A DNA stretch of 64,000 nt, taken from assembly GCA_018968885.1 (NCBI GenBank), contig JAGWZK010000012.1:1-64000 (forward strand). The letters run 5' to 3'. Under the pieces are notes generated by a model. It saw nothing but the letters and a program-made list of their open reading frames with translations, ran no database searches and was not told the origin of the DNA. A program made the translations under genes and the position numbers. Source of the DNA: Planctomycetota bacterium. GTDB taxonomy: Bacteria > Planctomycetota > Phycisphaerae > Phycisphaerales > UBA1924. Positions 7,453-15,969 of the stretch are shown piece by piece (the first letter of the stretch is position 1; each line of letters begins with the position of its first letter).

Positions 7453-8888
7453 GAAAGCTTCTCCAAGGCCTTGTGTGCGTCTGGCTTTTGTGCTTTGGGC
7501 ACCCACATCACACATAACCCCAAGACTACATACCACACGATACTCGTCTGGGTGTTGAAGTGCACCGGGTCCGTCATGCTCACCAGCACCAGCCCCAGCA
7601 GGGCCAGCCCCGGGCCGACATCCCAGCCATTTCGCACCGCAGAACCGATTCCTGCCCCCAGCCCGCATGCGGCAATGCCCAGTGCCAATGCAACACCAAC
7701 CACCCCAAGCGTGGCCCCGATATGCAGGATGGAGTTGTGGGCATGTTCAAAGAACCGAGCCCCGGGCTGATTGGGTGTGGTGGTTCCGGCTGGTGCTGCC
7801 GCGATGCGCTTGCAAAAGGTCTCGTAAGACCCTGCGCCCAGGCCCGTGAAAGGGCGTTCTTTGATGGCGTCGCTCGCCCACAAGGCCATCTGCACACGAG
7901 CACCATTATCGGTGGTGAAGTTGCGATCCTGCACCGCTTGGCGGACATCAGAGACGAGCAACTGTCCACGTCGAACCAATTTGTCGCCTGCCATGCCAAA
8001 GGCGAAGAGCCCGACCACGACGACCACGCCGCAGCACCACGCAGCCAGTTTCCGGGCGTGTGCTGCGGGTTTCACCCGCATCAGCGCCAGGATCAGTGCC
8101 GCGGTGATCACCAGTGGCATCACCAGAATCGCGCCGCGCGTGCCCGTCATCGCGATGCCCACGCAAGAGATGGATGTGCCCATCACGCCCCAAAGTCGCG
8201 CACGTCCCTCGCCCAGCAAGGCGGGCCCAATGTGAAGACCCAGCGACACCAGCAGCATCGATCCCGCTGCGAGCGGATGCCACCATCCACCGAGTCGATC
8301 AGGATCATTCAGCCACGAGATGTTCCTGCCCATGATGGGAGCAAACACATTCTCAATACCGTTCTGACGCGCGACAAATTGAACACACTGAGCCGCGATC
8401 CCCAGCAGCAGGCCGATCTTGAGTGCTGCGATGAGTTTGCGGCGTTCATCCATTACCGGCCACATGATCAGCCAGAGCGCGAGCCAACGGTTCTTGAAAA
8501 CTTCATTCCAGCCATGCTTGGGGTCCAGCGACCACATCGTGCTCAACATCTGCCATGCGATGAAGACCAGCACGCAGATACCCAAAGGCATGATGAATGG
8601 CCGCCACGCGCTGCGCCAAGTGTTGGTGAGCCGCAGGAATGCGTAACCAATTGGGATTCCGCTCCAGAGTTCGATCAATGTGTGGGGCAGGCAGCACACC
8701 ACCAGCGTAAAGCACGCCAGCCAAGTGTTGAGGTAGTGACCGATGGAGTCCTTGCGAAACTGGGTGTCAAAGTCGGCCTGCCAGCGTTGTGTATCGCTTC
8801 CACCGCCAGTCAGCATGCTCCACATTCTGCGCAGCACACCCTGTGCTACAGGCACACTCTGGCTCGCGCTGGCGTTGCTGCTCTCCAC
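7449..8888 (-). CDS. O-antigen ligase/polymerase family membrane protein
   Basis: A 479-residue polytopic membrane protein of the Wzy/WaaL (Wzy_C) family. A GTRGA segment precedes a hydrophobic helix, and the large loop carries LGAGSYETF and FFEHAHNSILH, with the loop histidine expected for this family. It transfers or polymerises glycan on the periplasmic face of the inner membrane. The GTG at 8888 gives the full N-terminus; an ATG at 8825 is an alternative. It lies between ferredoxin-NADP reductase upstream and a coupled glycosyltransferase downstream. Confidence 0.85.
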   Translation of the reverse strand: MESSNASASQSVPVAQGVLRRMWSMLTGGGSDTQRWQADFDTQFRKDSIGHYLNTWLACFTLVVCCLPHTLIELWSGIPIGYAFLRLTNTWRSAWRPFIMPLGICVLVFIAWQMLSTMWSLDPKHGWNEVFKNRWLALWLIMWPVMDERRKLIAALKIGLLLGIAAQCVQFVARQNGIENVFAPIMGRNISWLNDPDRLGGWWHPLAAGSMLLVSLGLHIGPALLGEGRARLWGVMGTSISCVGIAMTGTRGAILVMPLVITAALILALMRVKPAAHARKLAAWCCGVVVVVGLFAFGMAGDKLVRRGQLLVSDVRQAVQDRNFTTDNGARVQMALWASDAIKERPFTGLGAGSYETFCKRIAAAPAGTTTPNQPGARFFEHAHNSILHIGATLGVVGVALALGIAACGLGAGIGSAVRNGWDVGPGLALLGLVLVSMTDPVHFNTQTSIVWYVVLGLCVMWVPKAQKPDAHKALEKLS

Positions 8889-8935
8889 ACAAATACTCGC
8901 TGGTTCACCTTCTGGAACTAGTACACATCGAGGCC

Positions 8936-9895
8936 CTAATACACCTCAAGGAAGACACGGCGAGATGGCTTGATCTCTTTGTGGATCATCCTGCGATCCC
9001 ATGTCTTGGGCTGGTCCCTCAACTCATCAGACACTGCCAGATACGGCTCTAGGTCGCTTCCCGGCAGAATCTGCGAGAGGGACTGCATCACGCCCAGTTC
9101 CATCCCAGCGATGCCGCAGATGTAGACCAATCCGCGCCCCCCCTTGAGGATCTCGCACGCTTGGTCGCGCTGCGTCACCAGCCGCTCATGTACATACAGG
9201 GGCTTGGCCACATCCTTCTGCACTTCGCGGCTGATCGCCGTCACATATGAGAAGTTGCCGTGCTTGGCGGAAAGCTCGCGCATCTCCGCGTCATATAGCA
9301 GATCCGTCGCATACGGCGAACCCATGATGAGCATGATCCGCGAAGTGGTGGGGGACTCGCCTTCCAGCAGTTCTTTCACCATCCCCCGAAACGGCGCAAT
9401 CCCTGTGCCAGTGGCGATGAACACATAGTCGTGCTCATCCGGCTTCTGCGGCAGCACAAAGCGCTTCCCCGCCGGTCCCGTCACCTTCACCTGATCACCC
9501 ACGTGCAAGTCGCACAGATAGTTCGAGCACACACCGGTGAAGAGCTTGTGCGTTTCCCAGTGTTCATCAATCGTGCGCTTCACGGTCGTCGACAGCACCT
9601 GCCCCTTGCCATCTTCACCACGTGTCGGGCTGGCGATGGAGTAGAGCCGCAATTTGTGGGGCTTGCCGTTGGCATCCACGCCCGGCGGAATCACACCGAA
9701 GGATTGTCCTGCCTTGAATTTGCCCGCGAGGCGAGTTCCCGACACATCGATCGAAACGTGCCGCACCACGCCCGCGGCTTTCTCTTTGGCCGTGCAGCGG
9801 CGCGTCTCGACGACGCGCCCCGTCCCCGGGTCGTTGGGCGCGTGCAGGTGCATCTGCACCTCTACCAGTTCCGGCCCTGTTGTCGCTGTGCTCAT
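8936..9895 (-). CDS. Ferredoxin--NADP+ reductase, plant/cyanobacterial type
   Basis: A 319-residue FAD enzyme. The FAD-binding motif RLYSIASP (near residues 82-89) and the GVCSNYLCDL segment match plant-type ferredoxin-NADP reductases. A GTGIAPFRGM motif binds NADP, and the chain ends in EVY, where the C-terminal tyrosine stacks on FAD. It moves electrons between NADP(H) and ferredoxin or flavodoxin in the cytoplasm. A small unknown gene ends 6 bases upstream and is probably cotranscribed. The link to the downstream glycan genes looks positional rather than functional. Confidence 0.92.
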   Translation of the reverse strand: MSTATTGPELVEVQMHLHAPNDPGTGRVVETRRCTAKEKAAGVVRHVSIDVSGTRLAGKFKAGQSFGVIPPGVDANGKPHKLRLYSIASPTRGEDGKGQVLSTTVKRTIDEHWETHKLFTGVCSNYLCDLHVGDQVKVTGPAGKRFVLPQKPDEHDYVFIATGTGIAPFRGMVKELLEGESPTTSRIMLIMGSPYATDLLYDAEMRELSAKHGNFSYVTAISREVQKDVAKPLYVHERLVTQRDQACEILKGGRGLVYICGIAGMELGVMQSLSQILPGSDLEPYLAVSDELRDQPKTWDRRMIHKEIKPSRRVFLEVY

Positions 9896-9901
9896 GTCGA
9901 T

Positions 9902-10342
9902 TTACTGCTGAGTGAACGTGCCACCTTCAAGAACATCCATGCCGACAAAGTCGCCGATGGCAAAGTCTGCCGCCTTCTGCCGCGGATCGGTCAACGCCAC
10001 ATGCACAGGCACCCCGGCATTCACCACGATGGTGTTGGTGCCTTCGTCGACGGCCACCACATTCCCCTGCACGCGGCGGGGGCGACCGTACACCGGCTCA
10101 ATGAATCTGCCACCCGACTGCGTCTCATCCACGCGCCGCGCCTGCACGCGGACGATGCCGATCAGCCGCTTGCCTTCGGCAACCGTCACCGGTGCTGTGG
10201 GAATCAGGTGCAGCTTGTAATTGCTGGTGGGAATCTCCAGCGTGATGAATCCGGGCTTGGTCGCCGTCGCCGGGGTCAACCCCCCGAAAACGCCACGAGC
10301 CAGAGTGGGAGCGATGGGAGCAGTTGGAGAGGGAGGAATCAT
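9902..10342 (-). CDS. Conserved-looking hypothetical protein, beta-rich
   Basis: A 146-residue protein of no family I recognise. After a Pro/Thr/Ala-rich N-terminus it is rich in alternating hydrophobic residues (LIGIVRVQARRVD, VQGNVVAVDEG, TIVVNAGVPVHVAL), which suggests a small beta-barrel. The ATG at 10342 is supported by a TACCCT box 8 bases upstream; a GTG at 10390 would add a low-quality extension. It lies 6 bases before the ferredoxin reductase gene, so the two may be cotranscribed. It is divergent from radA. Confidence 0.65.
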   Translation of the reverse strand: MIPPSPTAPIAPTLARGVFGGLTPATATKPGFITLEIPTSNYKLHLIPTAPVTVAEGKRLIGIVRVQARRVDETQSGGRFIEPVYGRPRRVQGNVVAVDEGTNTIVVNAGVPVHVALTDPRQKAADFAIGDFVGMDVLEGGTFTQQ

Positions 10343-10350
10343 GCGTTCGG

Positions 10351-10356
10351 AGGGTA
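10351..10356 (-). promoter_or_regulatory. Candidate -10 box for the minus-strand unknown gene
   Basis: TACCCT on the minus strand lies 8 bases before the ATG at 10342, and no ribosome-binding site is visible. It fits the leaderless pattern seen elsewhere in the window. Confidence 0.4.
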
Positions 10357-10418
10357 GGAACGCAGGGCCGCCCCGGTTCCCACTTGACACCTTGGTACCT
10401 TTGCACGTTCCCTCCTTC

Positions 10419-10424
10419 TATTGT
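10419..10424 (+). promoter_or_regulatory. Candidate -10 box for radA
   Basis: TATTGT ends 5 bases before the GTG at 10430. There is no Shine-Dalgarno sequence upstream of radA. A TTGACA at 10384-10389 is 29 bp away, too far for a standard -35. Confidence 0.35.
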
Positions 10425-10429
10425 CTTGC

Positions 10430-11911
10430 GTGGCCAAGCCCAAGATCATCTTCCAATGCCGCGAATGTGGCGGCGTGCAGACCCGCTGGATGGGCAAGTG
10501 CCCAGATTGCGGCTCTTGGGACGCTCTGGAGCAGGGCGTGCAGGATGTTGCCGCCGAGCGCGATCCGCAGATGGGCGTCGCCGGGGCGGGAATTTCACCC
10601 CAGGCCATCGCCGCGGCGTGGGCCGATACTCAACCGGGGCCCAACGGCGAGTCCGCCGATAGCGTCATCTCACCCGCCAATCCCGCCCGTTCACTTTCTG
10701 AGATCGGCCCCGCCCAGCACACTCCGCGGCTCACCAGTGGCATCGGCGAGCTTGATCGCGTCCTCGGCGGCGGCCTTGTTAACGGCAGTGTGATCCTCGC
10801 CGGTGGCGAACCCGGCATCGGCAAATCCACGCTTCTCCTGCAAGCCGCAGGCGCGTGGTCCACGCATTGCAAAGTGCTCTACGTCTCCAGCGAGGAATCC
10901 GCGGAGCAGGTCAAGCTCCGTGCTGCGCGGCTCAAGTTGACCCCGAGTTCGCCTGACGAAGCCGCCGCCGCCGAACGCATGTTCATCCTCGCCGAGACCA
11001 ATCTGGCTCGCATCGTTGAGCAAGCCCGCCGCATCGCACCGCGAGTGTTGGTCATCGATTCCATCCAGATGATTTACAAGTCCGATGTCCCCAGCAGCCC
11101 CGGCAGCGTGCCGCAGCTGCGCCGATGCGCTTCCGATCTGGTCTATCTCGCCAAACTCAGCGGCATGTCCGTGATCCTCGTCGGCCACGTCACCAAGGAT
11201 GGCGTGCTCGCGGGTCCGCGCCTTCTCGAACACCTCGTGGATGCCGTCCTGTATTTCGAGGGTGATCGTCACCACGCCCACCGCGTCGTCCGCGCCAGCA
11301 AAAACCGTTTCGGAACAACCTTGGAAATCGGCATTTTTGAGATGACCGGCCAAGGGCTGCGCGAGGTTTCCGAAGGCGCAGGCAGCGGCCGCGTCACGTT
11401 GGATGAAAAGCCCCGCCCCGGCTCAGTCGTCTGCCCCGTCCTCACCGGCTCGCGCTGCGTGCTCGTCGAGCTTCAGGCCCTCACTGCCACCGGCTTTCCC
11501 GGAGCCACCAAGCGCAAATCCAGCGGCCTCGATCCCAACCGCCTCGCCATGCTCATCGCCGTCCTCGAACAGCACGTCGGGGTGCGTCTCGCCGATCGCG
11601 ATGTCTTCGCCTCAGCGGTGGGGGGGATTCGCGTCGTCGAGCCCGCCTCGGATCTTGCGCTTCTTCTGGCCATCGCTGGTGCCCACTACAAAAAGCCCTT
11701 GGGCGTCGCCACCGCCGCCGTCGGCGAAGTCGGCCTCGGGGGCGAGGTGCGCAGCGTGCCCCAGATCGAGCAGCGCGTCATCGAGGCCTCACGCCTGGGC
11801 TTCACACGCATCCTCATTCCCGCCAGCCAGCGCGGCCAGTTCAAACCCCCGAAGGGATGCGAAGTCGACGGTGTGAAGTCAGTGAACGAGGCCATGCAGC
11901 GGCTGGGCTAA
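10430..11911 (+). CDS. radA: DNA repair protein RadA
   Basis: A 493-residue RadA/Sms protein. It has an N-terminal C4 zinc finger (C10, C13, C24, C27), a RecA-like ATPase with Walker A GEPGIGKST (about 126-134), the RadA signature KNRFG, and a C-terminal Lon-like domain. It drives branch migration of recombination intermediates during repair. The GTG at 10430 gives the usual MAKPK-type N-terminus and was preferred to a TTG 9 bases upstream. An insert of about 50 residues, rich in Ala, Pro and Ser, separates the zinc finger from the ATPase. Confidence 0.97.
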   Translation: MAKPKIIFQCRECGGVQTRWMGKCPDCGSWDALEQGVQDVAAERDPQMGVAGAGISPQAIAAAWADTQPGPNGESADSVISPANPARSLSEIGPAQHTPRLTSGIGELDRVLGGGLVNGSVILAGGEPGIGKSTLLLQAAGAWSTHCKVLYVSSEESAEQVKLRAARLKLTPSSPDEAAAAERMFILAETNLARIVEQARRIAPRVLVIDSIQMIYKSDVPSSPGSVPQLRRCASDLVYLAKLSGMSVILVGHVTKDGVLAGPRLLEHLVDAVLYFEGDRHHAHRVVRASKNRFGTTLEIGIFEMTGQGLREVSEGAGSGRVTLDEKPRPGSVVCPVLTGSRCVLVELQALTATGFPGATKRKSSGLDPNRLAMLIAVLEQHVGVRLADRDVFASAVGGIRVVEPASDLALLLAIAGAHYKKPLGVATAAVGEVGLGGEVRSVPQIEQRVIEASRLGFTRILIPASQRGQFKPPKGCEVDGVKSVNEAMQRLG

Positions 11912-11944
11912 ACGACTTCGTCGGAAACGATGCTTACTCGACCA

Positions 11945-11974
11945 AGAAAAAGCCCGAGTTCACACTCGGGCTTT
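11945..11974. terminator. Bidirectional terminator between radA and tdh
   Basis: A perfect 11-bp stem, AAAGCCCGAGT (11949-11959) with ACTCGGGCTTT (11964-11974), has the loop TCAC. The strong T tract (TTTTTCTT) follows on the minus strand, so it serves tdh best and probably radA as well. Confidence 0.85.
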
Positions 11975-12002
11975 ATCCATGAGTATCTCGTTTGTGACCC
12001 GT

Positions 12003-13118
12003 TCACCCAACGTTCATCACAACCTTGATCCCCTCGCCTGTGATCATGGTCTCATGCGCCTTCTTGAATTGCGTAATCGGGAATTCGTGCGTGATGATGT
12101 CGTTCAGTTCCAGGCGGCCGCTGAGCAGCAGCTCTTCCATCTGGTACCACGTCTCAAACATCTTGCGGCCGTTCACGCCCAGTACCGTGCATCCCTTGAA
12201 GATCACCAGTGAATTGATATCAAACTTGATCGGCCCCTTGAACAGCCCCAGCAGGGCCGCCGTGCCGCCATTGCGCAATCCTTCAAACCCTTGAGTCAGG
12301 GCTGGCTCCGCGCCGCTCATTTCCAGCAGAACATCCGCGCCCTCGCCGCGGCACGCCTTGCGCACCTCGTTGATCCAACCACTCTCACGCGGGTCAAGGG
12401 CCTCCACCGCGCCCAGCTTCTTGGCCAGGGCCCGCCGCTTGGGATCCATATCCGTTGCGAAAATGCGGCTCGCACCCGCCGCCTTCGCCACTGTCACCGC
12501 CATCAAACCGATGATCCCCGTACCAGTGATCAGCACGCTCTTGGCGCTCACATTCGCCGCCATCACCGTGTGTACGGCATTGCCGAGTGGGTCGAGCACC
12601 GCCGCGACCTTGTCGGGGATCGAGTCGTGCACGGGCCACACATTCTCTTCCGGCACGCAGACGTATTCGGCAAAGCACCCGTCGCGATCAATGCCGATGA
12701 TCTTGGTGTCGCTGGCAATGTGGGCGTTGCCCGTGCGGCTGTTGTAATCGGCCCACGCCGTCGTATGCCCCTCAGCCGAAACCCGCAGGCCCGGCCTGTA
12801 CTTGGTCACCGCACTGCCGACGGCTTCGATGATGCCCACAAACTCGTGTCCGGTCACGATGCCCACCGGAATGCGGCTGGCGGCCCACTGATCCCATTCC
12901 CAAATGTGGCGGTCTGTGCCGCAGATGCCGACTTTCTTCACCTTAACCAGCACATCGCGCGGCCCGCACACGGGCTTGGCGCGGTTGGAATCAAGTTGCA
13001 GTTCCGGTCCGGCGTGGTGTTTGACGAGTGCGATCATGGTGGCAGTCTGATCCTTCTTGGGGGCGTGCACTTCAACGGGTTGGCGACCGGTGGTGGACTG
13101 TGGCAGCGTTCCACTCAT
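12003..13118 (-). CDS. tdh: L-threonine 3-dehydrogenase-like zinc-type alcohol dehydrogenase
   Basis: A 371-residue medium-chain dehydrogenase most like threonine dehydrogenase, which makes 2-amino-3-ketobutyrate with NAD+. The catalytic zinc motifs GICGTD (64-69) and GHEF (90-93) are intact, and a Rossmann GTGIIG and the C-terminal KMFETWYQME segment match Tdh. The structural zinc loop aligns without gaps, but its four cysteines are replaced by A121, D124, S127 and A135. The ATG at 13118 has GGGAGC 7 bases upstream; a start at 13037 would match E. coli Tdh length. A related polyol dehydrogenase remains possible. Confidence 0.82.
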   Translation of the reverse strand: MSGTLPQSTTGRQPVEVHAPKKDQTATMIALVKHHAGPELQLDSNRAKPVCGPRDVLVKVKKVGICGTDRHIWEWDQWAASRIPVGIVTGHEFVGIIEAVGSAVTKYRPGLRVSAEGHTTAWADYNSRTGNAHIASDTKIIGIDRDGCFAEYVCVPEENVWPVHDSIPDKVAAVLDPLGNAVHTVMAANVSAKSVLITGTGIIGLMAVTVAKAAGASRIFATDMDPKRRALAKKLGAVEALDPRESGWINEVRKACRGEGADVLLEMSGAEPALTQGFEGLRNGGTAALLGLFKGPIKFDINSLVIFKGCTVLGVNGRKMFETWYQMEELLLSGRLELNDIITHEFPITQFKKAHETMITGEGIKVVMNVG

Positions 13119-13194
13119 CTGTTCTGCTCCCGAATGGTCATCCGCAAAGATCAACGCTCATCGCCGGGAACCTCACTCCCGCCGGGGCGTCGAT

Positions 13195-13222
13195 GTCTAC
13201 AACGTAGACCCCTTACGGGGTC
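13195..13222. promoter_or_regulatory. Two overlapping hairpins upstream of tdh
   Basis: GTCTAC/GTAGAC (13195-13209) and GACCCC/GGGGTC (13207-13222) are perfect inverted repeats that share bases GAC. They cannot form fully at the same time. They lie about 80 bases before the tdh start, in the divergent region with the gspF-like gene. Confidence 0.4.
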
Positions 13223-13349
13223 AAGGGCGGCACAGTATCGAACCGATCTGGTTTCGATTGGGAGTCCGATCTGTCGGAACGGAAGGAGCGAAAGGCGTGG
13301 GGAGGGCGTGATGAGGAAAGGTCCCGCGGCGTGTGCCGCACGGCTCCCG

Positions 13350-13355
13350 TACACT
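13350..13355 (+). promoter_or_regulatory. Candidate -10 box for the pseudopilus operon
   Basis: TACACT lies 13 bases before the chosen ATG at 13369, so any leader would be only a few bases long. There is no Shine-Dalgarno sequence. Confidence 0.35.
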
Positions 13356-13368
13356 GACCGCACTAAGT

Positions 13369-14571
13369 ATGACGACCGGACCCGCAACAAACTCTTCTTT
13401 CCTCATCATGGCCGTCCGACCCGACGGCAGCCGCGCTTACGGCTTTCGCCAGGCGGGGAATTCACGCGCGTTGGCGGATCAACTCCGCCGCGAGCGGCTG
13501 GTCCCCGTCCGCACCATTCAACTTCCCAAGTGGGCCGGCTCCTCGGTCCGCTTTTCGCTCAAAGAGCAGGCCGAAATCAACACCCAGCTTTCCCAGCTTC
13601 TGGGTCGCGGCGTGCCTTTGGTCGAGGCCATGGATGTCGTGGCATCGGCCGTGTCGGTCAAGAACCGTCCCATTATCGCGCGGATGCGCGAGCTGGTTGC
13701 CGGTGGTGCGTCTTTCGCAGACTCCTGCGAGCGCGTCGGCGTCTTTGATCGCGTGACGGTCGCGGTGTACCGCGCTGCTGAGCGCACTGGTGACTTGGCC
13801 GGTGCTGCCAAGCAGCTTGCCGTTACTCAGCGTCGCCAGCTCGCCGTCAGTGGCAAAGCCGCCACGCTGATGATCTATCCGGCGATTGTCCTCACTATCT
13901 CCCTGGCCGTCTCGGTGATGATGCTCACGCTGATTGTGCCGCGAATTGGCAAATCGCTGACCAGCGCAGGCATGAAACTGCCAACCTATTCCAAGGTGAC
14001 GATGGCAGTGGGGGAGTTCATCGGCGAGCAATTCCTCTGGATTTGCCTCGGATTGCTGGCGTTGGGAGTAGTCGCCTTTGCCTTCCGCGCATTGATCGCC
14101 AAGGGTGTGCAGCGGTTTATGCGCACCGTCCCATTCCTTCGCGATGTCGTGCTGGCTCAGGAATCCACGCGTTTCTTCACTGTCATGGCCGCCATGACGC
14201 GCAGCGGCGTGCCTTTGGCCGATGGCCTGGGCGTGGCCATTGGTGCCCTCGGTCACCCCACGCTTCGCGCCCAGCTCACCACCCTTCGCACTAAGCTCAT
14301 CGAGGGTGGCATCCTTCGCAATCTCATTGATAACGTCACCGCGCTCCCCCTCACCACGCGTCGCCTGCTCATCGCCGCTGAACGATCCGGTGATCTCGAA
14401 ACCGCCTTCGACACGCTCGCCATCGATATGGCCGAGGAAGTGGATAAGAAATCTCAGCGGCTTCTCTCTGTCCTCGAGCCCGCCCTCATCGTCTTCATGT
14501 TCGTCATCGTCGGGTCGCTGCTGCTGTCGATCATGGTTCCCATGATCCAGGCCGCCTCCAAGTCTTTCTGA
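13369..14571 (+). CDS. gspF: Type II secretion/pilus inner-membrane platform protein, GspF/PilC family
   Basis: A 400-residue protein with the two repeated cytoplasmic GspF helical domains (for example FSLKEQAEINTQLSQLL..GVPLVEAM and the second copy beginning LAQESTRFFTVMAAM) and three long hydrophobic segments. It is the inner-membrane platform that couples an assembly ATPase to pseudopilin polymerisation. The start at 13369 keeps the first beta-strand before RPDGSRAYG; an ATG at 13408 is possible. It is the first gene of a run containing G, minor pseudopilins and K-, C-, L- and M-like genes. No GspE ATPase is encoded nearby. Confidence 0.9.
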   Translation: MTTGPATNSSFLIMAVRPDGSRAYGFRQAGNSRALADQLRRERLVPVRTIQLPKWAGSSVRFSLKEQAEINTQLSQLLGRGVPLVEAMDVVASAVSVKNRPIIARMRELVAGGASFADSCERVGVFDRVTVAVYRAAERTGDLAGAAKQLAVTQRRQLAVSGKAATLMIYPAIVLTISLAVSVMMLTLIVPRIGKSLTSAGMKLPTYSKVTMAVGEFIGEQFLWICLGLLALGVVAFAFRALIAKGVQRFMRTVPFLRDVVLAQESTRFFTVMAAMTRSGVPLADGLGVAIGALGHPTLRAQLTTLRTKLIEGGILRNLIDNVTALPLTTRRLLIAAERSGDLETAFDTLAIDMAEEVDKKSQRLLSVLEPALIVFMFVIVGSLLLSIMVPMIQAASKSF

Positions 14572-14727
14572 TGTCGTTCGGGGCGAATCCCCCCAGGCGG
14601 CACAGATTCACGTGTCGCGGACCACGTGCAGGGAGTTTGCTGGCCGCCAAGAACCGCCAATCACACCTTGTGGTGTCACCATCGGGCCCGCAAACAGGAT
14701 TCTCGGACGCTCCTCACCCGGGCTTTC

Positions 14728-14733
14728 TATGAT
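14728..14733 (+). promoter_or_regulatory. Candidate -10 box upstream of gspG
   Basis: TATGAT matches the -10 consensus in 5 of 6 positions and lies in the 255-bp gap before gspG. It sits inside a CACCCGG/CCGGGTG inverted repeat (14715-14721 with 14747-14753). No clear -35 is visible. A separate promoter for the abundant major pseudopilin would make sense. Confidence 0.35.
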
Positions 14734-14826
14734 TCTGTCACTGGGTCCGGGTGATCAATCCGCCTCCTCCTCCGTGGCGGCTTGCTCACTCCCATCGCCC
14801 AAGCAAAAAGCAAAGAGGAAAGTCAC

Positions 14827-15318
14827 ATGCCAAACCTCAACACCTGCAATTCTCACGCGATTCTGTGGAACTCTGCTGCCAGCACCCGCGTCGAATCGCG
14901 CATGAATACCACGACGCGCCTTGCCGCCAGCCGCTCCGGCTTCTCACTTCTCGAACTCACACTGGTGATCGCCATCATCGGCGTGCTGTCCGCAGTCGCC
15001 GCATTCAGCTTCGGCGGTTTCGCGGCTCGCGCAAAGGTGAGCGCGACCAAGGCCTCCATGAACACCATCAAGACCGCGTTGATGGCGTACGAGGGTGAAG
15101 CGTCGGCTTTCCCGCCAGATCTGGTCACGCTGAAGCGCACCAAGTACATCGATGAGTCTGCCACGATGAAAGACGGTTGGAACGAAGATTTTGGCTACCG
15201 CGTCCCCGGCCGCAACGGTCGCAAGTATGACCTGGTATCCAAGGGTGAAGATAAGCAGCTCGGCACCGAAGACGACATCAGCATCTGGGACGCTGCCGAC
15301 AAGGAAGCTGGAAAGTAA
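14827..15318 (+). CDS. gspG: Major pseudopilin, GspG family
   Basis: A type IV pilin-like protein. The prepilin motif is SG/FSLLELTLVIAIIGVL, with cleavage after Gly and the conserved Glu at +5. The C-terminal part has the GspG pattern of a short alpha/beta domain ending in GYRVPGRNGRKYDLVS and a GEDKQLGTEDDI calcium-type loop. The ATG at 14827 (163 residues) has GAGG 8 bases upstream but gives a long 38-residue leader; the ATG at 14902 would give a normal 13-residue leader without a ribosome site. It polymerises into the pseudopilus after cleavage by a prepilin peptidase encoded elsewhere. Confidence 0.92.
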   Translation: MPNLNTCNSHAILWNSAASTRVESRMNTTTRLAASRSGFSLLELTLVIAIIGVLSAVAAFSFGGFAARAKVSATKASMNTIKTALMAYEGEASAFPPDLVTLKRTKYIDESATMKDGWNEDFGYRVPGRNGRKYDLVSKGEDKQLGTEDDISIWDAADKEAGK

Positions 15319-15336
15319 TCTCTGGATCGCACGCGC

Positions 15337-15969
15337 ATGACCGGGGTCTTGCACTCTTCCCGTCGCGGCCTCACCTTCCTTGAGATGGTCTTTGCCTCTG
15401 CGCTCCTGGCACTCGTGGCTGCTGGTGCCTTCTCCACCATCGGCTTCGTTGGCAACATGCATAAGCGTGAACAGCAGACACTGGGCGCTGCCGAACTCGC
15501 CAGCAGCATCATCATCCAATATCTCGACGACAAGAACGGCCTCCCCTCTCAGATTGCTCCTGTCGATTACGGTCCGTGGCAATATCGCTACACCATCCGC
15601 GAAGATCGCGTCGGCTTTCGCCCCGCCCGCTCGGGTGACGGCACTGGCCCGGCTCGCACGCTCTCCATCGAACGCATCAAGCAGGTCACCGTCAAGGTAT
15701 GGCTCACCGAAGAGCGTGAAGGAGGCGAGTCCACCCCCGATGTCATGCCTTCCTTCGAACTCACTCGAGTTCTCGATCCCCTCGCGCTTCGCAATCCCGA
15801 CTCCTTCAAGAACATGATGGAAAGTGATCAGCTCAAGCGCCAATTCGGTGATGAAGTCACCGGCGGTGTCGGCGGTCTGGCTCCTCCTCCCGGCTCATCC
15901 TCAGGAAATCGCCGCACGCCGCCCAAAGCGCCTGCAAATGACTCGAAAAGTGGTGGGGAAGGCAAGTGA
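15337..15969 (+). CDS. Minor pseudopilin (GspH/I-like)
   Basis: A 210-residue protein with an 11-residue leader ending in RRG, then LTFLEMVFASALLAL, which is a prepilin cleavage site with Glu at +5 and a hydrophobic helix. The rest is a soluble domain with a Gly/Pro/Ser-rich tail, unlike classical GspH or GspI in detail. It starts 18 bases after gspG, and its stop overlaps the next pseudopilin gene (GTGA). It is probably a tip or minor component of the pseudopilus; the H or I identity is not settled. Confidence 0.75.
   Translation: MTGVLHSSRRGLTFLEMVFASALLALVAAGAFSTIGFVGNMHKREQQTLGAAELASSIIIQYLDDKNGLPSQIAPVDYGPWQYRYTIREDRVGFRPARSGDGTGPARTLSIERIKQVTVKVWLTEEREGGESTPDVMPSFELTRVLDPLALRNPDSFKNMMESDQLKRQFGDEVTGGVGGLAPPPGSSSGNRRTPPKAPANDSKSGGEGK

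Noticed and set aside
7560..8921. 453-codon open frame on the plus strand
   Set aside because: It is antisense to the O-antigen ligase gene. The product is His/Arg/Gln-rich with no recognisable domain.
10384..10389. TTGACA as the radA -35
   Set aside because: It is 29 bp from the only reasonable -10 box, so it does not form a standard promoter.
12291..13748. 485-codon open frame on the plus strand spanning tdh and the gspF start
   Set aside because: It runs antisense to tdh and out of frame with gspF; both have strong family matches.
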